NCBI GenBank assembly: GCA_017979445.1
Contig: CM030706.1
Location: 11,766,967-11,830,966, forward strand
DNA: 64,000 bases
Direction: 5' to 3'
Source of the DNA: Akebia trifoliata
Lineage: Eukaryota; Streptophyta; Magnoliopsida; Ranunculales; Lardizabalaceae
The notes below the pieces were generated by a model. That model saw only the letters and a list, made by a program, of their open reading frames with translations, was not told the origin of the DNA and made no database searches. Positions 59,301 to 64,000 of the stretch are shown here, one piece after another. The stretch's first letter is position 1, and each line of letters opens with the position of its first letter. The position numbers were made by a program, and so were the translations under genes.

Positions 59301-62300
59301 GGGATCAGTGGGGAGTGGCTTAGGAATACTGCCTAACAGCCAACCAGATTTTCCTCGACTACCCAAATAAAGTCGTATAGATTGGGACCAACTCTGAAAG
59401 TTACGACCATCTAGTAGAGCATTGGTGATACACTGGACAGAGAAATTAGCCCCAAAAGTGGTGGTAGAGTCCTTAGTTGCGTGAGTCGAGGTCATTATAC
59501 ACTATGAATAGATAGAAAATTTGGATTGAAGGGAGATATCCCGTATAAGTACTGTCGAATGCCAAATAATCCTACTGATTGTTGTTGGCAACACCAGAAA
59601 AAATCACAATATATTGCTATCGAAGTCCCTTGTTGTTGAAGATAGTCACACAAAAAAAAATTTCTATTGCTGTCAAGGCTCCAGCAAGGTCAAAGAACAT
59701 ATATTTCGTACTGTTTCTATTGAAGATAGTCACTAAATTTTTTTTTCTATTGCTGGCTCCATTGGTTATCGTTGGTCACAGAGACAACCTTAGAATTACT
59801 GTAGAACAGATCGCAAGGCAATAGAGAGGCTATAGGCTGATCACAAGTCTCCCAACCACTGATTGTTGCTGTCGTAGGGCTGTTTGAGGCTTGGAATCTA
59901 ATTGTAGGGCTGTTCAAAGCCTGTAGGTCTGATCGCAGGGCTGTTAATCAATGGCTGTTGCTATTGCAGGTCTATTCAAGGCTTGTAGGCTGATCGCAGG
60001 GCTGTTAATCAATGGTTGCTGCTGTCGCAGGTCTATTCAAGGCTTGTAGGTTGATCGCAGGGCTGTTCCAAGCCTGTAGATCTGATCGAAAGGTTGTTTT
60101 AGGGCAACAGGTCTGATTACAAGACTCCTAATCGATGGTTGCTACTATCGCTGGTTTATTCAAGGGTTGTAGGTTGATTGCAGGGCTGTTCCAAGCCTGT
60201 AGATCTGATCGAAGAGATGTGTAAGGCACATAAATTGATCGTAAGTTTCCCAACCTCTGTTTGTTGATGTCGCAGATCTGTTTAGGGCCTTTAGGTCTGA
60301 TCAAAATATGCACAACAACACATTGTTGTTGGCTGTTGCTATCGTAAGGCAGATCAGATCCAGTGGCTTTGATCGAAGTTTACCTAATAACACAGGGTTT
60401 GATAGCAAAGAAAAAAAAAACCCCAACGTAGAGTAAAAAATCACAGCACAAAACTCTATTGCAGCATGTGAAAAAATAATGAAATCTCTATCGCAACATG
60501 CGATTAAGAAAGTATAAATCAAAAAAGAAAAGAGGCCCCGAAGGGGAGAAACTCTAGATTAGGCTACTACTAGGTGAGTGTAGTGGGATTAATGAGAAAA
60601 AAAGAATTTGAAGGAGAAACGAGGATGGAGAGTCAAAGGTTTTTCGGCTCTGATACCAAGAAGAATTTTAGAAGAGAAAATCAAATCTCATAATGAGAGC
60701 TTGGTAAATATTAATAACCCATAAAAAGGGAATGGACATAAATTCCCTTACATAGAAAGAATAACAGAAATAAAACCATATAAATCAAACTAGAACTAAC
60801 TATCTATTATAATATTTCCAATATGCACATCACAATTTTTTTTTAAATGAACAAAATAACTCAGGTGCTTTATTTTTATGTTGGGCTTGGGCTAGCCACA
60901 ACCTGCCCAATAGCTGGAAAGTTGTAGCTGTGCAGCACTTTTCGGTGGAAAGAATGGATGGTGGTAAGTGCAAAGCTATTGAAATAATATAGAGAGGCCC
61001 AAGATTTTAAAGTAGGATCCCTATCACCATTGATAACATGATTTGGCTGGAGAGAACCCTAAGGGATTGTGTGTTGGCGGGTAGGGATGAAATCTTAATA
61101 AAAAATCTTGGGGAGTCATCTTGTGTTTTTTTTTTTTTTTTGATGATTAAAAAGAAATTTATTAACGGAAGCGATCGAGGTGACCTAAAATCCCAAAGCG
61201 AGTACAAAGTAAACAAAACAAAGACAACAAGAAACCAAAAAACAAAAACAAACACAATTACGGGCTACTGATAAGATTACAAACCCAATCCCACCTCCCC
61301 AAGAGGTCTTCAAAATAAATCTCTCTCGCTTCAATGTACACCGAGATCCAATAAAATAGAAGGCCTAGAATTTCAATCGTCACCTTGTGAACTTAATGCT
61401 TCTTATTATCGAAAATCCTTTCATTTCTAACACACTACAAGCCCCAACAAATGGCATAGGGAAGAATGGACCACAACTTCCTCTTAAACGCTACAAAACC
61501 CACTCCCCACTGAGACCAACCCTCAAATACAATCTTGATAGACCACATCATGCACCCTAACAATCCGAATAAGTAAAAGAAGTGGAACCAAACCCCAGAA
61601 GCGTACTCTCAATGAAGTGGAATATGGTTCATAGATTCCCCATCCAACTTGCATAAGCTACAAAAATTTACCGAAATAATTCTTGGGGCACGTGCACTCC
61701 CCTCCCCCCCACACGCACCAGGTAATTTTTGGGATCCTTGAGGGCAGTCCCTGAGGGGGGATTTGAACCCAAGACCTCCACTTCTTGAGGAATGGCCTTG
61801 GCCATCTCATCAACCCTTAGATGGTTCAATGAAATTCATTTTCACTGATTGACAGAAGAAATCCTATGCCAAATAAGTTACTTTTTTTTTTGTTTAAAGT
61901 TCATCTCTTCCCATAAGTTTGTAAATCAGTCTGTGTTATATTTAGTATATACATACCAATATATGCAAACACATGCATACTCATGTATGTATGATGTGTA
62001 CACATAATATTATATAAGAAACAACAGAACTATTTTTTTTATAGAAATTTGTTCTACTAAACATGACAGCATGTTATAGCCTGCAAGTAATACCTTTCGA
62101 AAAATGAAATATCCTTGTTGCATAATCTTTTCCATGTACTTCCTTCTCTTTGCAAATTCTTTAGATTGCACCTTTCTGTTGTCTAGCATGCTCAAATTCA
62201 TCTTAGACATGATTATAATCTCTTTAACATATCATCGTTCATGTAATGTTAGGAAAATCATTTTAGTCAGGCTGAGAAGCAATGCAAACTACTGATGCAT

Positions 62301-62754
62301 AAAGCACCTATGTATGGAAACAGTTTTCTTGGTAATTATAGTGAAAACTTCTTTTGTTCCTAGTAGGTCCAATATGTACTCCAAAATTGGTTTTGTAACT
62401 ACTTCAAAGAGAGAACTAGAGTATTTAATTATTTTCATTTTTTGCTTGATTATCTAGTATTTGTGCGGTCTTTATTTTGTTATGGATCTGTTTGGCTATT
62501 GGAATTCACTAGCTATTTATGAATGAAATTTCATCTCTTCAGACACTTGTCAATTTCAGGAATGGGTTACAGATAGTCCATTCATCATATCACCAAGAAT
62601 CACTTTTGAAGTCAGTGTACGCCTTCTCGGTGGGCTTATGGCTTTGGGGTACACCATAGCAGCCATCCTCAAAAGAAGCAGCCATGTCTTCTCCGATGAT
62701 AGGGTGTGTGTGAAAATTGATTGGTTAGAACAACTGAATCGTCATTATGTTCAG
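44022..62754 (+). CDS. TTM1/TTM2: TTM1/TTM2-like P-loop kinase and triphosphate-tunnel protein (partial, 6 exons)
   Basis: Six exons join in frame to 377 codons: 44022-44358, 45429-45543, 45809-46004, 46138-46251, 46454-46627 and 62560-62754. All introns are GT/AG, and the gene continues past the window. The N-terminal part is a uridine-kinase-like P-loop domain with Walker A GPSGAGKT at residues 72-79; exons 4-6 enter the CYTH / triphosphate-tunnel domain. This fusion is specific to the Arabidopsis TTM1/TTM2 family. Those proteins hydrolyse pyrophosphate, sit on the mitochondrial outer membrane through a C-terminal anchor (not in this window), and act in senescence (TTM1) and negatively in salicylate immunity (TTM2). 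Which paralogue this is cannot be told. The ATG matches the family start and follows acceptors at 43987 and 44014. Intron 5 is 15.9 kb because of retroelements. Confidence 0.9.
44359..45428 (+). other. TTM intron 1
   Basis: This 1070-bp intron is flanked by GTAACC and AACAG. Nothing recognisable lies inside it; the AT-rich sequence has stops in all frames. Confidence 0.8.
45429..45543 (+). CDS. TTM1/TTM2: TTM gene, coding exon 2
   Basis: It encodes the stretch [19 protein letters not shown] and the following conserved VPIYDFK segment. It is 115 bases, entered in phase 1 and left in phase 2; the donor is ACAG|GTTGGG. Confidence 0.88.
45809..46004 (+). CDS. TTM1/TTM2: TTM gene, coding exon 3
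   Basis: It encodes the end of the P-loop kinase domain ([20 protein letters not shown], then [15 protein letters not shown]). The acceptor is TAATAG and the donor ACG|GTTCTT, in phase 0. Confidence 0.88.
46138..46251 (+). CDS. TTM1/TTM2: TTM gene, coding exon 4
   Basis: It encodes [19 protein letters not shown] and the following NKFNPF segment. It is 114 bases, phase 0 at both ends. Confidence 0.88.
46275..46400. mobile_element. Small MITE in TTM intron 4
   Basis: The ends GAGAGATTCTATACACCCAC and (inverted) GAGAACTTCTATTGCCACAC are similar, followed by matching GCTAATGCCACCC / GTTAATGCCAACCC. It is related to the MITE at 10102-10203 and, in its terminal word, to the palindromes at 38290 and 39445. 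It fills most of the 202-bp intron 46252-46453. Confidence 0.65.
46454..46627 (+). CDS. TTM1/TTM2: TTM gene, coding exon 5
   Basis: It encodes the start of the CYTH region ([29 protein letters not shown]). It is 174 bases, phase 0. The donor GAG|GTTTGT opens the 15,932-bp intron 5. Confidence 0.88.
47386..51601 (-). pseudogene. gag-pol: Copia 1 gag-pol remnant
   Basis: Gag starts at the ATG complementary to 51599-51601 and has a complete zinc knuckle ([14 protein letters not shown]) near 50765-50810. The protease site reads VIDSDAS near 50470-50495, where Gly is expected after the Ser of D-S-G. Integrase is at 49640-50000, RT at 48062-49166 with YVDD near 48325, and RNase H at 47386-47971 (CDNQAAIF). 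The frame is broken by stops and shifts near 51390, 49900, 49640, 49330, 48726, 48450 and 48060. Confidence 0.85.
51622..53286 (+). mobile_element. LINE, 5'-truncated, inserted in copia 1
   Basis: The plus strand carries the C-terminal part of a LINE ORF2: [19 protein letters not shown], then a zinc-binding RT region (51856-52443; [28 protein letters not shown]) and RNase H (52708-53110; [25 protein letters not shown]). It ends in a 17-base A tail near 53270-53286. Stops and frameshifts (for example at 51828-51830 and 52441-52443) make it inactive. The 5' end, including the RT core, is missing, as is usual for LINE insertions. No target duplication was found. Confidence 0.85.
53672..53846 (-). 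repeat. 5' LTR of copia 1
   Basis: It has the form TG...CA (TGTAAAATAAGG...TTCTAACA on the plus strand) and matches 47209-47376 almost throughout. The primer site touches its inner end. Confidence 0.88.
54372..55036. mobile_element. Inverted-repeat element beside copia 2
   Basis: The left end CATGGTTTAAAATTTTGTTT pairs with the right end GAAACAAAACGAAATATTAA followed by ACCATG, and the words GAAACATT/AATGTTTC recur inside both arms. It encodes no transposase. Copia 2 inserted about 20 bp past its right end. Confidence 0.5.
55060..55224 (-). repeat. 3' LTR of copia 2
   Basis: This 165-bp copy is collinear with 60659-60823 without indels. Its border is fixed by the TSD on one side and the polypurine tract on the other. 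Confidence 0.9.
55232..59495 (-). pseudogene. gag-pol: Copia 2 gag-pol with few defects
   Basis: Gag runs from 59495 and has an in-frame stop after RHQTY near 58962. Its zinc knuckle reads [14 protein letters not shown], with Arg in place of the second Cys (58645-58690). Integrase (56871-57990) keeps RTDNGGEY and NGVAE. RT (55600-56738) keeps KARLVAKGF, a stop near 56463 and the YVDD site near 56190. RNase H (55232-55594) starts in another frame after a shift near 55580. The element can therefore not express a full polyprotein, although most domains are well preserved. Confidence 0.88.
59850..60320 (-). repeat. Tandem repeats in the leader of copia 2
   Basis: GATCGCAGGG recurs at 59931, 59992 and 60053, exactly 61 bp apart, and each unit splits into two related halves of about 30 bp (CTGTT, then GCCTGTAGGTCT-like endings). 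More diverged units extend on both sides. They lie between the primer site and gag, in the untranslated leader. Confidence 0.8.
60646..60658 (-). other. Primer binding site of copia 2
   Basis: The minus strand reads TGGTATCAGAGCC, the usual initiator-Met tRNA primer site of copia elements, directly next to the 5' LTR. This supports the unusual LTR border. Confidence 0.88.
60659..60823 (-). repeat. 5' LTR of copia 2
   Basis: It is the 165-bp partner of 55060-55224, followed on the plus strand by the TSD TGCAC. Confidence 0.9.
61125..61690 (-). mobile_element. LINE 3' end remnant
   Basis: A T run at about 61126-61141 (the A tail on the minus strand) is followed by TTTATTA and CGATCGAGGTGACC, as at LINE 3' ends. 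The minus strand further on reads like the region downstream of LINE zf-RVT ([13 protein letters not shown], then [12 protein letters not shown]). The frame is broken and the rest of the element is absent. Confidence 0.6.
61691..61850 (-). mobile_element. tRNA-derived SINE candidate
   Basis: The minus strand has an exact Pol III B box, GGTTCAAATCC, near 61760, preceded by GATGAGATGGCCAAGGCC as a possible A box about 35-40 bp upstream. It lies next to the LINE remnant. A tail and target duplication are not clear. Confidence 0.5.
61851..62559 (+). other. Right end of TTM intron 5
   Basis: No element was recognised. The acceptor CAATTTCAG ends at 62559. The sequence is AT-rich and looks like original intron. 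Confidence 0.6.
62560..62754 (+). CDS. TTM1/TTM2: TTM gene, coding exon 6
   Basis: It encodes [20 protein letters not shown], then [14 protein letters not shown] and [14 protein letters not shown], part of the CYTH region of TTM1/TTM2. It joins exon 5 in phase 0 across 15.9 kb. The donor is TCAG|GTATTA. Downstream exons, including the expected C-terminal anchor, lie outside the window. Confidence 0.88.
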
Positions 62755-64000
62755 GTATTACACCATCATATTACCTCTATTGTACTTATGTGAATTGTTG
62801 GAGCCTATGTGGCTAAAAATTTTCTTCTTCTTTCGGGTTTTAATGTACATTCTATTTAAAATACCCTTTTATTCTTTCAGTAATTAATTTGCATTTTAGG
62901 AAGAAATGTGGTGATATTGTTATGCTGTGCATACATCTAATGGTTAACTTAGTTGGATTCCAATGACTATGTGATAGGAGTAGCGTTTTAATTTAGAGGT
63001 TGCTATCAAATATATAAATAAGTTTTCAAAAAAATTCGATGAGAAGCTTCAAAAGCCCCCCACTTTGAAAAAATCTATGAGTTTAATCTCTCTTTTAGTG
63101 GAATGTAGAATTTATCTCGTTCAATTAAAATTTTCATGGTGATTTTGAATTATTAGGTTATAGAATCACAAGAACTACATAAAATGTTCACAGTTATGGA
63201 TTGGTGGTCATGACGGAACCATGGGATTATTAATGGGTAGTAAGAGCAAAACGAATTTTGCATGGGAGTAAATTTGTGCTACTAAGGGCATAGGATCTTA
63301 TATGAATGGGAGAAATTTAAGGATAGTTGGCATGATTGAATGATGGTTGGTAATCCATTTATGGAGCTCTTTTTAAGTTGTAATAGATTATGTGGGAAGC
63401 AGTCCAGAAAAGAAGTCCATCTAAAAACGAGTGACTTTTTTATTTATTATTGTTATTATTATTATTTTACTACATCTCCTATCCAGGACACAGTTTCGGC
63501 ATGGTAAGTGCTGCCCATTCATATGTGTGCAATTTACATTTCCGATAGGTAGATAGTCTTTGTGGTCCACCTAATAGGGACTGCAGCGTAAGTCTTGTTG
63601 ATAATGTTTTAGTATTAGCAAGTTATTAAATTTTGATTTCCCGATGTCTATTTCGGTTAGTCTTGAAATATAAATATTTTGATCAATATGGAGATTAATA
63701 CTGTTTTTTGTGGAAATAACAGAAATATTGAGGAAATTTTCATTTGAAGTTTAGGAAATTGTTTTAGTCAATGAGAAAATAGGGAAAATAAAACAGTAAT
63801 AAGGGAGATCAAAATAATACGATTCCGGCACAAGAATTTGAGAGAGAAATCACTTCTCTGGATGGAGTAAGTCTCCACCCAAGTTTTCATTCATAAAATT
63901 TCAGCAATGATGAAAAATTGTATATCTGAGATCTTTTTCTGATAATAAAGCATAATAAAGTCCAAAATACCCCCAAACTTATTACGGCGTCTCTACACTA
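62755..64000 (+). other. TTM intron 6, incomplete
   Basis: No element or exon was recognised. A (TTA)n-like tract lies near 63437-63468. The intron starts GTATTA and runs off the window. Confidence 0.6.

Larger units (their letters stand above)
55060..60823 (-). mobile_element. Complete Ty1/copia element 2 with 5-bp TSD
   Basis: Two 165-bp LTRs (55060-55224 and 60659-60823) bracket a minus-strand gag-pol. TGCAC flanks both sides (55055-55059 and 60824-60828). The primer site (60646-60658, tRNA-iMet type) and the polypurine tract (55225-55239) touch the LTRs with no gap. The LTRs differ at about 6 of 165 positions by eye, so the insertion is fairly young. On its own strand the LTR starts TATTGGAAA and ends TTCTTCT, that is TA...CT rather than TG...CA. 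Confidence 0.92.

Noticed and set aside
61700..61850. Possible functional tRNA gene because of a perfect B box
   Set aside because: No cloverleaf with acceptor and anticodon stems could be built; a tRNA-derived SINE fits better.

Overview
This window is nuclear DNA of a higher plant, most likely a eudicot; the species cannot be named from the sequence. The evidence is spliced genes with GT/AG introns of plant families, Ty1/copia, Ty3/gypsy, LINE, SINE, hAT and MITE elements of plant type, and a plastid-derived fragment. Two host genes are recognisable: a complete LRR receptor kinase of the non-RD, pattern-recognition type (10990-14153, one intron), and the 5' six coding exons of a TTM1/TTM2-like P-loop kinase plus triphosphate-tunnel protein (44022-62754, running off the right edge). 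Nearly everything else is transposon.

Layout: 1-5426 is the 3' half of a young Tekay/Del-like Ty3/gypsy element (pol plus 3' LTR). 5427-10930 is intergenic and holds a cluster of MITEs flanked by TA repeats and built from repeated hairpins. 10930-14153 is the receptor kinase. 14847-16009 is a hAT-type element with 8-bp target duplications that carries two more of the TA-flanked MITEs. 17.4-32.3 kb is a nest of decayed minus-strand retroelements: a chromovirus pol scrap, a 5'-truncated copia element, and an Athila-like element whose gag is interrupted by a second hAT element (8-bp TSD) and by a minus-strand solo LTR with a perfect 5-bp TSD. 32.3-38.0 kb holds LTR fragments, a plus-strand solo LTR and a second Athila-like LTR with its tRNA-Asp-like primer site. 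38.0-41.4 kb holds palindromic MITEs and a LINE remnant.

From about 40 kb rightwards the sequence is probably one transcription unit, the TTM gene. It has a plausible 5' leader near 40 kb, a fragment of plastid ycf2 close to the splice acceptor before the first coding exon, six exons that join in frame (377 codons), and a 15.9-kb intron 5. That intron carries two antisense copia elements, with a LINE inside one of them, plus LINE and SINE remnants. The copia at 55060-60823 is complete end to end, with two 165-bp LTRs, adjacent primer site and polypurine tract, a 5-bp TSD, non-canonical TA...CT LTR ends and a tandemly repeated leader.

How the parts relate: the two host genes are independent. 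The receptor kinase would act at the plasma membrane in immune or developmental signalling. The TTM protein, by analogy with Arabidopsis, would be a tail-anchored mitochondrial outer-membrane pyrophosphatase. The transposons are nested and mostly dead, and target duplications and interrupted reading frames give an insertion order for several of them. I found no prokaryotic features, no CRISPR array and no clear tRNA or rRNA gene.
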